From assembly GCA_030550515.1 (NCBI GenBank), contig JAUQPE010000011.1, positions 1 to 64,000 on the forward strand: a stretch of DNA of 64,000 bases, read 5' to 3'. The position numbers and the translations under genes are program-made. This DNA is from Thermotogota bacterium. Lineage in GTDB: Bacteria; Thermotogota; Thermotogae; Thermotogales; Thermotogaceae. Shown here piece after piece: positions 26,650-35,915 of the stretch; the stretch's first letter is position 1; the number at the start of each line of letters is the position of its first letter. Under the pieces are notes generated by a model. That model had not been told where the DNA came from. It made no database searches and saw only the letters and a list, made by a program, of their open reading frames with translations.

Positions 26650-29600
26650 CTACACCTCCAACATTTTCTCCACTTCGACTGGTACGACGGCGGAAACACC
26701 GTTCACCATCGTGATCCCGTGCAGCACGTCAGCAACTTCCATAACGATCTTGTTGTGTGTGATCACGATGAACTGTGTCTTCTTGGAGTATTCCCTGAGA
26801 AGTTTCTTGAACCTCTCGGCGTTGTAGTCATCAAGAGGGGCGTCCACCTCGTCCAACACGTAGAAAGGGCTTGGTTTTATCTCCATCAAAGCGAAGACAA
26901 GCGCTATCCCTACGAGGGCCTTCTCACCACCCGACAAGAGGCTGAGTTTCTGATCCTTCCTGCCAGGTTTTCTCACGGATATCTCAAAACCCGCGTCGAG
27001 TATGCTTTTTCCTTCGGAGAGCATCCTCAGCCTTCCCTCTCCCCCGAAGAAGAGGAGGGTTATCATCCTGTTGAAACTCTCGTTGACTTTCTGATAGACG
27101 TCGAGGAGGGCGTTCTCAGCTTCTCTATCCGTCCTTTCTATGATCTCTTCGAGCTTTCTCTTCGCTTCCTCCAGATCCTCTTTTTGTTTCATCAAAGTGT
27201 CATATTCTTCCCTCAGTTTGTTGTATTCTTCTATCGCCGAGAGATCCACGGGTCCGAGGTACTTTATCTTGTTCTCCAGGTCTTGAATCTCGCTGTAGAT
27301 CGTTTCAAGCTCACTCTCCGAAAGTTCTTGGACTTCTTCTTCGTCATGAGAGAAAGAGGAAATCACGTTCGATATCTTCATCTGGGTCTCTTGGAGGGAA
27401 AGGTCCAACTGGTGCAGGTAATCCCTCAACCTTTCCCTTTCCTCCTTCAACTCGTTGATCTGTCTCTCCAGTTCTTGGAGCTGCCTCATTTTATCCTCTT
27501 TACCGCTGTGGTGTAGCTTCATCGCTTCAAAAACCTCGTCCATCTCCTTTCTGAGGGCTTCCAATTCGCTTTCGTGTTTTCGAATGACTTGTCTTTGTTT
27601 CTCCAAATCTTCCTCGAGTTTTGAGATTTCCGCTCTCAAATGTTCAACTTCCTTCGCGATGTTTTCGAGACTTCGAACCAGATCTTTCATCTCTTTCTCG
27701 TACCTTTGCTTCGTTTCCAGCAAGCTGCCGACCTCCGCTTTCAAGTTGAAGTATTCCTCGTTGAGTTTTTCAATGTTTTCTTTCTCCTTCCTCAGTTCTT
27801 CGGTCTGTTCAGAAAATTCTTTCAAGATCTTCTCACGTTGTGTCTTTATTTCTTCGAGTTCTTCAAAGATCTTCTCCCTTCTGGCACGATACCCTTCCTC
27901 TTTCGCTTGGTATTCTGAAAAGAGCTGTTCCATGCTCTCCATCTCGTTTTGGATTCGCTCCATGTCCTTCAAAATATCAGCCACGATCGTTCTCAACGAA
28001 GAGGACTTTGCGGTTGTCTCGAATAACTCTTTTTCCACAAGCCTTTCGTGGTTTCGGAGTTCTTCAACCTCGCGGTTCTTATCGCCTATCATCTTCTCCA
28101 AATCTTCTAGACGCCCTTCCAGAGCGTTCAACTCCTCTTCCAGGTGTTTCAGCTTGATCCTCTTCTCGAAGACGTTCTCATCCGTCTCGAGGCTTCCACC
28201 GGTGATGGCACCCCTTCCGCTCACCAGTTGACCATCTAAGGTGGCTATTCTTATGTTCATCTTGTACTTCTTCTTCAACTCGATCGCGTCGTCCAGGGTT
28301 TCCACCACCACGGCGTTCCCGAAGAGAAAACCCGGTATCGACGCGTACCTGTCCTCCACCTTCACCAGGTCCACCGCATACCCAACAAATCCCCTCTCCT
28401 TCTCCACTCCCTCCACCCTTTTGAAAGATCCATCTATGAGATCCAAAGGCAGTAGGGTAACCCTTCCCAACGCGTTTTGCTTCAAAAATTCCACAATCCT
28501 TTTCGCCGTTTCGACGTTTTCGACCACGACGTTTTGGGCGCTACCTCCAAGGAGCACGCTGATCGCGAGAGAGTAGTCCTCGTCAACTTCCAAGAGATTT
28601 GCGACCACGTCCACCAAACCAGGGAAAGACTCCTTCTCTTTGAAGATTTCCCTCACCGCTCTCGAGAAATCCCGATATTCCCTCAGATTCTTTTCCAAGA
28701 TCTCTCTCTCGAAGAAGAGTTCTTTCAACCTCTTCTTGTTTTCCTCCAGTTCCAACACGTGCTCTCTCAACTTCGTTTCCTCTTCTTCCAATCTGGCGCG
28801 AATAGCCCTCAACTCTTCGGCAAGGAGTCTTTCTTTTCCGTCGAGCGCTTCCATCCTCTTTGAGATCTCCTGGAACTCCAACTTCTTGCCTTCTAACTCT
28901 TTTCTCTTCAAAGAGATCTGATTTTCCGTCATCTTCTTCCTCTTCGCCAAGTCCTCCAAATTCTCATCTATCCTGAAAAGTTCGTTCTCAAGCTTCAGCT
29001 GGTTCTTCTCGAGTGTCGAGATCGTTTCCTGAAGCTCCAGATACTTCCTCTCTTTCTCGTTGAACTTGGAGAGGATCTCCCGTTTTCTCTGCTCCAAGAT
29101 TTCTAGCTCTTTTTCTTTTTGAGAGAGTTCACCCACGATCCCTTTGAATATGTAATCCATCTCTTCCAAGCGCTTCGAGAGTTCCTCCCTCTTCCGCTCC
29201 AGGTTCACCAGCTTGGTTGAGAGCTCCACGTACTTGTTCTCGCTTTCGTTCAAGCGGGACAAGTAAAGGTTCTTCATCTCCAAAAGATCGTTTTGGCGCT
29301 TCTTGTAGTCCTCCAGCAACCTGGTGAAGTTCTCTATTTCCCTGTCAACCTCGCTGAACTCCTGCCTGAGCGCCTGCCAGCGTGTCTCGAGTGTCACGAG
29401 CTCCTTCTGAATCTGTCTGATCTTCGTGTTCGTCGCTTCTTCCTCTTCCTGAAGCAATTTGAGTTTTCTCCTCTCTCTCTTCAAGATGTTCCCGTAGTAA
29501 ACCTTCTTCAAGACCTCCAGTCTCGAGGAGTATTCCCTGTACCTCTCCGCCCTCTTTGCTTTCAAATACAGCGACTTCAACGTCTGTTCTTTTTCGAACA

Positions 29601-30162
29601 GGATGTCTTTCAGCCTTTCGAGGTTGACGGTGGTGTGTTCCAACCGCAACACGGTTTCACGCTTTTTCTCTCTGTATATGGAGATTTCGGCAGCTTCTTC
29701 GAGCAGGAGCCTCAACTCCTCTGGGGACGCGTTCACAATTCTGTCGATCTGCCCTTGGCTGACAATCGAGTAGAAGTCCACGCCAAGACCAGTTCCGGCG
29801 AATTTGTCCTTTATGTCCTTGAGCCTCGCTGGAACTCCGTTTAGGTAGTAGTAGTTCTCGCCCGTTCTCTTCAGCTCGCGTGCCACGCGCGCCTCGCCGG
29901 CGTCGTCTTCGAAGACCAGCTCCACGTAGGCGGAGCCCGCCGGTGGGAGGTTTTCTGAGCCGGAGAAGAGCACGTCGAACTTCTCGCTGGCTCTGAGTTC
30001 TTTCTTGGATTGTTCTCCGAAGACCCACCTGATGGCGTCTATGAGGTTGGACTTCCCACTCCCGTTTGGTCCGACGATCGCCGTGATCCGATCGGAGAAA
30101 TTCAAAATGGAGGGCCTCCCAAAGGATTTGAAGCCTTTCAGATAAATTGATTTCAACTTCAA
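26650..30162 (-). CDS. smc: chromosome segregation protein SMC
   Basis: Condensin-like ATPase of 1170 aa. Walker A GPNGSGKSNLIDAIRW near residue 32; a long coiled coil to about 500; the hinge around 505-660 with SVLLGGSAQNVVV, GYAVDLVKV and GRGAITGGSLE; a second coiled coil; then signature LSLLSGGEKALVGIALVFA and Walker B YVLDEVDAPLDDYNAERF. The start is TTG at 30162 (KLKSIYLKGFKSFG follows), seven bases after GAGGAGGGG and matching the 1170-aa T. maritima protein as I recall it; the frame extends six codons further. Partners ScpA/ScpB are not here. It is first in an operon with a Nudix hydrolase and fliS. Confidence 0.97.
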   Translation of the reverse strand: MKLKSIYLKGFKSFGRPSILNFSDRITAIVGPNGSGKSNLIDAIRWVFGEQSKKELRASEKFDVLFSGSENLPPAGSAYVELVFEDDAGEARVARELKRTGENYYYLNGVPARLKDIKDKFAGTGLGVDFYSIVSQGQIDRIVNASPEELRLLLEEAAEISIYREKKRETVLRLEHTTVNLERLKDILFEKEQTLKSLYLKAKRAERYREYSSRLEVLKKVYYGNILKRERRKLKLLQEEEEATNTKIRQIQKELVTLETRWQALRQEFSEVDREIENFTRLLEDYKKRQNDLLEMKNLYLSRLNESENKYVELSTKLVNLERKREELSKRLEEMDYIFKGIVGELSQKEKELEILEQRKREILSKFNEKERKYLELQETISTLEKNQLKLENELFRIDENLEDLAKRKKMTENQISLKRKELEGKKLEFQEISKRMEALDGKERLLAEELRAIRARLEEEETKLREHVLELEENKKRLKELFFEREILEKNLREYRDFSRAVREIFKEKESFPGLVDVVANLLEVDEDYSLAISVLLGGSAQNVVVENVETAKRIVEFLKQNALGRVTLLPLDLIDGSFKRVEGVEKERGFVGYAVDLVKVEDRYASIPGFLFGNAVVVETLDDAIELKKKYKMNIRIATLDGQLVSGRGAITGGSLETDENVFEKRIKLKHLEEELNALEGRLEDLEKMIGDKNREVEELRNHERLVEKELFETTAKSSSLRTIVADILKDMERIQNEMESMEQLFSEYQAKEEGYRARREKIFEELEEIKTQREKILKEFSEQTEELRKEKENIEKLNEEYFNLKAEVGSLLETKQRYEKEMKDLVRSLENIAKEVEHLRAEISKLEEDLEKQRQVIRKHESELEALRKEMDEVFEAMKLHHSGKEDKMRQLQELERQINELKEERERLRDYLHQLDLSLQETQMKISNVISSFSHDEEEVQELSESELETIYSEIQDLENKIKYLGPVDLSAIEEYNKLREEYDTLMKQKEDLEEAKRKLEEIIERTDREAENALLDVYQKVNESFNRMITLLFFGGEGRLRMLSEGKSILDAGFEISVRKPGRKDQKLSLLSGGEKALVGIALVFALMEIKPSPFYVLDEVDAPLDDYNAERFKKLLREYSKKTQFIVITHNKIVMEVADVLHGITMVNGVSAVVPVEVEKMLEV

Positions 30163-30183
30163 CAAAAATCCCCTCCTCACGAG

Positions 30184-30216
30184 TTAGATTTTATCATCGC
30201 AAGGTGCTAAAATCGA
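30184..30216. promoter_or_regulatory. overlapping divergent promoters for smc and the aldo/keto reductase
   Basis: Plus strand: TTAGAT (30184-30189), 18-base spacer, TAAAAT (30208-30213). Minus strand: TCGATT (30211-30216), 17-base spacer, TAAAAT (30188-30193). Each -10 overlaps the other promoter's -35, through the inverted repeat GATTTTA (30187-30193) / TAAAATC (30208-30214). The -35 elements are weak and the call rests on the two -10 boxes and spacing. Confidence 0.5.
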
Positions 30217-30233
30217 TACCAGGAGGTGAAAGC

Positions 30234-31373
30234 ATGGGACACAGAAACTTCGGAAAAACTGGCGTTAAAACTTCTTTGCTCGGATTTGGTGCGATGAGAC
30301 TTCCGGTGTTGGACAACGACAGCGGAAAGATAGATGAGGAGAAGGCAATTCACATGTTGAGGTATGCCATAGACAACGGGGTCAACTACGTCGACACCGC
30401 GTATCCATACCATAGGGGAAACAGCGAGGTGGTGGTGGGGAAGGCGTTGAAAAATGGTTACAGGGAGAAAGTGTTTCTGGCCACAAAATCTCCCGTGTGG
30501 CTCATAGAGAAGCACGAGGACTTTGAAAGGTATTTCTTCGAACAGCTCAAGAGACTCGACACGGACCGTGTGGACATGTACCTCCTCCACGCTTTGAACG
30601 AGAAGCGTTGGGAGAAGTTGAAAGAGTTGAGGGCGTTCGATTTCCTGGAAAAGATGAAGGTGGCGGGGAGGGTCAGATTCGTGGGATTTTCTTTCCATGA
30701 CAAATACGTAGTTTTCAAGAGAATCGTCGATGAATACGATGGTTGGGACTTCTGCCAAATACAGCTCAACTACATGGATACCAACTACCAAGCTGGCCTG
30801 AGGGGTCTCAAGTACGCTGCCTCGAAAGGGCTCGGCGTGGTGATCATGGAGCCGCTGAAAGGAGGCAAACTCGCGAGGCTTCCGGAACGCGCTTTAAGCG
30901 TGTTTCGAAAGGTGAGACGCGAATGGCCTGCCGTTGAATGGGCGTTCAGGTGGTTGGCGAGCCATCCGGAAGTTTCCGTCATCCTCAGCGGGATGAGCAC
31001 GTTGGAACAGGTGAGAGAGAACATCGAAATCTTCAGCAGGATCTCCTCGACACCTCTCGCGCGTGAAGAGTTTGACGCCGTGGATGAAGTGAAGAAAATC
31101 CTGGAGAGCGCCATCGTCATCAACTGTACCGAGTGTGGGTACTGCATGCCTTGTCCAAGCGGGGTGGACATCCCTGGAAATTTCAGACTATACAACGAGA
31201 TGAAGATGTTCGAGGATGTCGAGGGCGCCAAAGGCATATACAGGTGGTTCGAGAACGAGAAGATGTCGGCGTCCTACTGTACCGCTTGTGGAACGTGTCT
31301 GAGTAAGTGTCCTCAGAGGCTCGAGATTCCGAGTTTGTTGGAGATGATTCGTGCGGAGATGGCGAGGCTGTGA
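30234..31373 (+). CDS. aldo/keto reductase with C-terminal 4Fe-4S ferredoxin domain
   Basis: Protein of 379 aa. The AKR barrel shows GFGAMRLP, YVDTAYPYHRGNSE with the catalytic-type Asp and Tyr, LATKSPVWL with the Lys, and MYLLHALN with His. From about residue 290, VINCTECGYCMPCPSGVDIP and SYCTACGTCLSKCPQRLEIP provide two clustered cysteine sets for iron-sulfur clusters. This fusion class couples NAD(P)H or ferredoxin to carbonyl reduction; its substrate is unknown. ATG at 30234 follows AGGAGGTGA (30221-30229). Its stop overlaps the next gene's ATG by one base. Confidence 0.93.
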   Translation: MGHRNFGKTGVKTSLLGFGAMRLPVLDNDSGKIDEEKAIHMLRYAIDNGVNYVDTAYPYHRGNSEVVVGKALKNGYREKVFLATKSPVWLIEKHEDFERYFFEQLKRLDTDRVDMYLLHALNEKRWEKLKELRAFDFLEKMKVAGRVRFVGFSFHDKYVVFKRIVDEYDGWDFCQIQLNYMDTNYQAGLRGLKYAASKGLGVVIMEPLKGGKLARLPERALSVFRKVRREWPAVEWAFRWLASHPEVSVILSGMSTLEQVRENIEIFSRISSTPLAREEFDAVDEVKKILESAIVINCTECGYCMPCPSGVDIPGNFRLYNEMKMFEDVEGAKGIYRWFENEKMSASYCTACGTCLSKCPQRLEIPSLLEMIRAEMARL

Positions 31374-33298
31374 TGAGATCGTGGAAGGTTTGGACCGTTT
31401 GGTTTCTCTGCTTGGTAGTTTTGACTGTCTGGACCCATAGGGTGGGGTTCTTCCTCAACTTCGACTGGTTTCGTTCCGCACCCAACCTTATCCTTTTTGT
31501 GGCTTCCGTACTCCTGTGCCTTCTGTTTCTAGAGTTGAACCTGAGGCGTGGAGTCATCGGAAGCTTTTTGTTGGCCACTGGTGCTTGGCAACACCTTTTG
31601 AGTTCCTTCATACTCTTTCCCAAGGATTACTACTTCCTCATGTTTGTCCTCTCTTCAGCGGGACTGGGGCTTTTGCTTTTGGACGTTGTGAGGCTGGTCC
31701 CCTTGATTAGAAGGCAAGTTCTCATGTTCAAGGGTTTCTTCGAGGAAAGTAACGAACTGGTTGTGTTTTACGATTTCGACGGCAAGATCGTGGACGTGAA
31801 TTCCAAAGTTGCCGAATTTTTAGGTTACCATCCGCGCGAATTGGTCGGCAAGAGTGTGGAAGAGATCCTCCATCCGGACGACATCCCCTCGTTCTTTCAA
31901 CTCCTCAATCTCATGAAGAACGGCTTGAAGGATCATGTCTTGACGGAGAGGACGTTCGTGAAGAAGAGCGGAGAAAGGGTCATCTTCGAGTCGCGCGTGT
32001 CCGTCGTGAAGGACAAAAAAGCCTACTTCGTGCAAGAGATATCCACCCCGATTCGAGAAAAGATCAAGTACGAAGAGGACCTGTCGAGGGAAAGGAAAAG
32101 GTTTCAGGTCTACTTCAACAACACACCCGTTGTGAGTCTCATCCTGAACGGAGAAGGTGTTGTGGAAGACGCGAACAAGTTTGGTTGTGACTTTCTAAAG
32201 GTGAAATACCAGGAGATCCTTGGGAAGAGCATCTTTGAGTACATAGGTTCCAAGACCTTTTACGAAGGTTTCGAAAGGGCCAAGACCACGCTCTCAAGCT
32301 TCGAATTTGAGGACGTGATTTTTTTGCCAAGCGACGCGAAGGTGATGAGGTGGCAGATAGTACCCTTGGAAGATGGAGAAACCAAGTTTTTGGTTGTTGG
32401 TGTGGACGTATCGAAGGAGAGGGAGCTGGTCGGCGAACTCGAAAGGGACAAGAAGTTTTACAGCGTACTTTTGAAAACCACCTCAACGCTTCTCTCGATC
32501 GGCTGGAACGAGTTCACCATGGAAGAAACCGTGAAAGAGTTTGCGAAGCTGTTTGAGGCGACGAGCTATCAGTATTTTGAGGGGGAAAACTGCCAAAAGA
32601 AGTGCGAAGAGGAAGGATACTCGTTGAGCTCGAAAGAAATATACTTCTTCGAAGACAAGGCGGTGGTTCCTCTCGAGCACGAAGGGAAACTCTTCGCCGT
32701 CTTCTGTTTGGAAGGTCCAAGGGTCTCTCACGAGGCGCTCAAAGAGATGCTCCAAGTCCTGAAGAACCAGCTGGAGTTGATCTACTGGAAGCTGAAGAGC
32801 GAAGAGAAGATAGTGTGGCTCGCCGAACATGATCACATCACCGGTGTCTACAACCGTCAGTTCTTCGAGAGAGAGTTGGCGTACCTTCTGTCGCTTTACA
32901 GGAGGCATAACCGCGTCCTTTCAGTTGTCTTCATAGACTTAGACGATTTCAAGATCATAAACGACACCATGGGGCACGTTTTTGGTGACAGGGTTTTGAG
33001 GATTTTCGCGGAAAGTTTGAAGGAATCGCTCAGAAAGACTGACATCTTGGCAAGGATCGGGGGAGACGAGTTCGGGATAATATTGCCCGAGACGGACAGG
33101 ACTGGAGCCGAAACGCTGTTGGAAAGACTCGAGAAGAAGTTCAGGAAGGAACCAGTGAGCGTCCAACACACCTTGTTGAGGCTGAGTTTCAGTTATGGGG
33201 TCAGTGCTTTCCCCACCGATGGAGAAACGGTGGAAGACCTCCTCAAAACAGCTGACGAAAGAATGTACGAGAACAAATTCTCCAAGAAAGGCTTGTAG
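31373..33298 (+). CDS. membrane diguanylate cyclase (PAS-PAS-GGDEF)
   Basis: 641 aa. The N-terminal 120 residues carry about four hydrophobic helices ([56 protein letters not shown]). Two PAS domains follow ([25 protein letters not shown] near 130, and [22 protein letters not shown] near 255), a linker, then GGDEF from about 480 ([22 protein letters not shown]). RKTD lies five residues before GGDEF, so the RxxD product-inhibition site is present. The ATG at 31373 overlaps the reductase stop (TGATG). A second c-di-GMP source in the same window; the sensed ligand is unknown. Confidence 0.93.
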   Translation: MRSWKVWTVWFLCLVVLTVWTHRVGFFLNFDWFRSAPNLILFVASVLLCLLFLELNLRRGVIGSFLLATGAWQHLLSSFILFPKDYYFLMFVLSSAGLGLLLLDVVRLVPLIRRQVLMFKGFFEESNELVVFYDFDGKIVDVNSKVAEFLGYHPRELVGKSVEEILHPDDIPSFFQLLNLMKNGLKDHVLTERTFVKKSGERVIFESRVSVVKDKKAYFVQEISTPIREKIKYEEDLSRERKRFQVYFNNTPVVSLILNGEGVVEDANKFGCDFLKVKYQEILGKSIFEYIGSKTFYEGFERAKTTLSSFEFEDVIFLPSDAKVMRWQIVPLEDGETKFLVVGVDVSKERELVGELERDKKFYSVLLKTTSTLLSIGWNEFTMEETVKEFAKLFEATSYQYFEGENCQKKCEEEGYSLSSKEIYFFEDKAVVPLEHEGKLFAVFCLEGPRVSHEALKEMLQVLKNQLELIYWKLKSEEKIVWLAEHDHITGVYNRQFFERELAYLLSLYRRHNRVLSVVFIDLDDFKIINDTMGHVFGDRVLRIFAESLKESLRKTDILARIGGDEFGIILPETDRTGAETLLERLEKKFRKEPVSVQHTLLRLSFSYGVSAFPTDGETVEDLLKTADERMYENKFSKKGL

Positions 33299-33311
33299 GG
33301 GGTGTCCAGAG

Positions 33312-33794
33312 GTGGAAGCAAAGAGGTACAAAGTGTTGATGGGGAAAAAGAAAAGGATCGCTCTCATAGCGCACGACAGGAAGAAGAGAGATCTCCTTGA
33401 GTGGGTGAGTTTCAACCTCGGAACGCTCTCCCAACACGAGCTCTACGCGACCGGTACCACCGGTGCGTTGCTACAAGAAAAGCTTGGGATCAAGGTGCAT
33501 AGGTTGAAGAGCGGGCCGCTCGGTGGAGATCAACAGATAGGAGCGATGATCGCTGAAGGAAAGATCGACGTACTCATCTTCTTCTGGGATCCGCTGGAAC
33601 CGCAAGCTCACGACGTGGACGTGAAGGCGTTGATAAGGATAGCGACGGTCTACAACATACCAACCGCCATCACGCGATCGACAGCTGATTTTCTCATATC
33701 TTCTCCTTTGATGAACGATCTGTACGAGAAGATACAGGTGGATTACGAGGAGGACTTGGAAAGGAGGATCAGAAAGGTGGTGGAAGAAGGTTAG
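33312..33794 (+). CDS. mgsA: methylglyoxal synthase
   Basis: Converts dihydroxyacetone phosphate to methylglyoxal. About 160 aa. Core motifs [40 protein letters not shown] (with the phosphate and catalytic Asp region), [18 protein letters not shown] and [20 protein letters not shown] are essentially the T. maritima enzyme. The start is uncertain: GTG at 33312 follows TAGGGGGTGTC with a 5-base gap; ATG at 33339 would remove nine residues. It ends overlapping the convergent zinc-ribbon gene by four bases. Confidence 0.93.
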   Translation: MEAKRYKVLMGKKKRIALIAHDRKKRDLLEWVSFNLGTLSQHELYATGTTGALLQEKLGIKVHRLKSGPLGGDQQIGAMIAEGKIDVLIFFWDPLEPQAHDVDVKALIRIATVYNIPTAITRSTADFLISSPLMNDLYEKIQVDYEEDLERRIRKVVEEG

Positions 33795-33994
33795 GAGCAA
33801 CCGCTGCAACCGCCGCAGCTGCCGCTGCAACCGTTCGCTCCTCCAGAGTTTGAGATGAAGGAAAACTTCCTGTAAAGCCTCTCTTTCTCGACCTCGCCAC
33901 ATTTGGGACAGCGTACCCTCTCCGTCTCGCTGTGTGGGACAAAGACCGAATAAATTTCACCACACTTCTTGCATTTGAACGTGTACGTCGGCAT
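33791..33994 (-). CDS. FmdB-family zinc-ribbon regulatory protein
   Basis: 67 aa. [18 protein letters not shown] with CxxC, then VRCPKCG with the second CxxC make a single zinc ribbon, as in the FmdB/putative regulatory protein family. The C-terminus is a cysteine-glycine tail ([12 protein letters not shown]) seen in several members. ATG at 33994 follows GGGAGGTCGA; an earlier in-frame ATG (34015) lacks a site. Function is not established. Convergent with mgsA, 4-base overlap. Confidence 0.88.
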   Translation of the reverse strand: MPTYTFKCKKCGEIYSVFVPHSETERVRCPKCGEVEKERLYRKFSFISNSGGANGCSGSCGGCSGCS

Positions 33995-34042
33995 TCGATC
34001 GACCTCCCGGATCATATTTTACACGAGGAGTGTTAAAAAGCC

Positions 34043-35068
34043 TTGTACAGGGAATCCGTGAGGGGTTTTCTCATCTTTTTAGTGATCACATCGCACGCGA
34101 TTTTGCTGGGGCTGGATGATTTGACTTTCTGGATACCCTTTCTACGTCTCGCCAGCCCCAGTGTCTTTCTGATGGTCTACATGTTCGGGTACTCGCAGGG
34201 CAAAAAGGGGGAGAGGAAACCCAAGATCGTTGCTCTAAAGGCTTTGAGGTTCTTTGTCTTCTACTCTTTCTGGGCTTCTGTCTCTTTCGTGATCTACTGC
34301 TTTCTCGGTGATGAGTACCAGTTACCGTACATCGGAAGGCAAGTCATGAACCTTGATAAAATGAGCCTGCCTCTGAGGTACAGTGTGACGATCTTCACCT
34401 TCTCCGGTTCTTGGCAGTACTACTTCGTCTTCGTGATAATCCTGCTCTTGCTCTTTTCGTGTTTGGTGAAAAGGCCAGAAAGATGGTTCAAAATAACTGC
34501 TACCGTAACGCTTGCCAAATCCAGCTTGGTGAGCTTGTGGTTTCTCCTCTCGGATGGTTTTCCTTCACCCCTGCTGGGCGTACTGATGACGTACTTCAAT
34601 CCTGCGTACTGGATGGTGCCATTTTTCCTCGGTTGGAAGCACGCCTTAAGTGGTGGGGTACGAAGAAAGCCTGGTATGAAAGAGTTTCTCCTGTATTTCG
34701 CTTTCTTTTTCTTGGGGCTGCTGGAGTTCTACAATTCCTACGCGAAGTTTGGCCGTTTGGTGGGAGTGGATCAGTTCTCTTTGAGTAGCGTGCTTTTGGC
34801 TTTCTCGTGCGTGAGGTTTCTTCCAACACTCGAGCGACTACTGAATTCGAAGTTCTTGGCAAAGTTAGGTCGCTTCTCTTTCTTGGTCTTCATGGTGCAT
34901 TTGCCCTTTCAGTGGATGGTCTATGTCTACTTGAGGGAGTTGACGGGATTGAACAGATACTTCGGAGTCGCCGTTATGGTAGCGTTCACCCTCCTTTTCG
35001 TCGAGGCTGTATTGAAAGTTTCAAGATTTTTACCGAGACCGCTCAGAAAGGCGATCTTGGGGGCGTGA
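34043..35068 (+). CDS. multi-pass membrane acyltransferase-3-like protein
   Basis: 341 aa with about ten hydrophobic helices and a basic C-terminus (LRKAILGA). The opening YRESVRGFLIFLVITSHAI with His in the first helix, and LRLASPSVFLMVYMFGYSQGKK, fit the acyltransferase-3 (AT3) family that O-acylates envelope glycans. LGRFSFLVFMVHLPFQWMVYVYL near the end is a typical AT3 late helix with His. Start TTG at 34043 follows GAGGAGTG about 10 bases upstream. Substrate unknown; it stands alone before the tRNA-Asn promoter. Confidence 0.7.
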   Translation: MYRESVRGFLIFLVITSHAILLGLDDLTFWIPFLRLASPSVFLMVYMFGYSQGKKGERKPKIVALKALRFFVFYSFWASVSFVIYCFLGDEYQLPYIGRQVMNLDKMSLPLRYSVTIFTFSGSWQYYFVFVIILLLLFSCLVKRPERWFKITATVTLAKSSLVSLWFLLSDGFPSPLLGVLMTYFNPAYWMVPFFLGWKHALSGGVRRKPGMKEFLLYFAFFFLGLLEFYNSYAKFGRLVGVDQFSLSSVLLAFSCVRFLPTLERLLNSKFLAKLGRFSFLVFMVHLPFQWMVYVYLRELTGLNRYFGVAVMVAFTLLFVEAVLKVSRFLPRPLRKAILGA

Positions 35069-35077
35069 ATTACCCAC

Positions 35078-35106
35078 TTGAAACCCGAAAGGGTGTGTAG
35101 TAAAAT
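35078..35106 (+). promoter_or_regulatory. promoter for tRNA-Asn
   Basis: TTGAAA (35078-35083), 17-base spacer, TAAAAT (35101-35106); the tRNA begins 15 bases after the -10. Confidence 0.7.
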
Positions 35107-35120
35107 TATCAACAGCAGGT

Positions 35121-35196
35121 TCCGGCGTAGCTCAATCGGCAGAGCGCCTGGCTGTTAACCAGGTGGTTGCAGGTTCGAGTCCTGCCGCCGGAGCCA
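35121..35196 (+). tRNA. tRNA-Asn (GUU)
   Basis: 76 bases: acceptor TCCGGCG pairs with CGCCGGA, anticodon arm CCTGG-CTGTTAA-CCAGG gives GTT, T arm GCAGG-TTCGAGT-CCTGC, encoded CCA at 35194-35196. It reads AAU and AAC. Confidence 0.97.
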
Positions 35197-35199
35197 GTG

Positions 35200-35231
35200 G
35201 AGGACCCAACTTTGGGGTCCTCTTCTTTTTT
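35200..35231 (+). terminator. terminator of tRNA-Asn
   Basis: Perfect 8-bp stem GAGGACCC / GGGTCCTC (35200-35207 and 35215-35222) with a 7-base loop, then TTC and six T residues through 35231. Its T run merges into the tandem repeat that follows. Confidence 0.9.
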
Positions 35232-35265
35232 GTTGATTTTTCAATCTTTTGTTGATTTTTCAATC
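35228..35265 (+). repeat. perfect tandem duplication of 19 bases
   Basis: Two identical copies of TTTTGTTGATTTTTCAATC, at 35228-35246 and 35247-35265. Each contains TTGATT; the one in the second copy (35252-35257) serves as the -35 of the next promoter. The small inverted repeat TTGA/TCAA lies within each copy. Confidence 0.85.
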
Positions 35266-35280
35266 TTGAACGTTTAGAAT
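35252..35280 (+). promoter_or_regulatory. promoter for the DUF2238/MFS gene pair
   Basis: TTGATT (35252-35257), 17-base spacer, TAGAAT (35275-35280), about 42 bases before the ATG at 35322. Confidence 0.65.
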
Positions 35281-35321
35281 ATATCTCTGAGCGTTGCTCA
35301 AGGGTCGAAGGAGGAACCACC

Positions 35322-35915
35322 ATGAAACAACCCACATCGGTAGCAAAAAGCGTGAAACTGCTGACGGTGGAAATGTTGACTTTTTCACTCCTTAGCGTAC
35401 CTGTCTTTTTTTCGATTTTGAAGTCTAAGATCGTCGAATTTGTCGGTTACGCGATCTTCCTCCTGGGAGGGTTTTCCCCACACCTGTACGAGAAGATCGT
35501 TCGTCAAAAACTCGATGTGAAAGTCAAATTTGGGCTCTCCTCCACTGTGGTGCTTCACTCCTTCTTCGGACAGTTCCTGGATTTTTACGAGTACTTTCCG
35601 GGGTGGGACAAACTCCTTCACTTTTACGGTTCTTTCGTGATAACGATCTTCTTTTTTGAAACATTGCGTCAAAGTTCGAAGTTCTGGAACGCAAAAAACA
35701 TACCTGATGCTCTCTTCATGGCTTTCCTGTTAGGTGCGTTTGCGGGTCTAGTCTGGGAGATCGCCGAATACGTGACTGACAAGATTTTCCCGTACATCGG
35801 CGCTCAGAGGGGGCTGGATGACACCATGATGGATTTCGTCTTCAACGTGCTCGGGTGCTATTCGGCGGCGCAAGCAATCAAATACAGCTTGCGTCAGCGT
35901 GATGTTCGGCGATGA
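35322..35915 (+). CDS. DUF2238/YjdF-like integral membrane protein
   Basis: 197 aa with five or six membrane helices. The family pattern is clear: YFPGWDKLLHFYGSFVI, then LGAFAGLVWEIAEYVTDKIF, then QRGLDDTMMDFVFNVLGC. These conserved Asp, His and Glu residues lie at membrane edges in the DUF2238 (YjdF) family, whose function is not known to me. ATG at 35322 follows GAAGGAGGA. It overlaps the transporter gene (ATGA). Confidence 0.8.
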   Translation: MKQPTSVAKSVKLLTVEMLTFSLLSVPVFFSILKSKIVEFVGYAIFLLGGFSPHLYEKIVRQKLDVKVKFGLSSTVVLHSFFGQFLDFYEYFPGWDKLLHFYGSFVITIFFFETLRQSSKFWNAKNIPDALFMAFLLGAFAGLVWEIAEYVTDKIFPYIGAQRGLDDTMMDFVFNVLGCYSAAQAIKYSLRQRDVRR

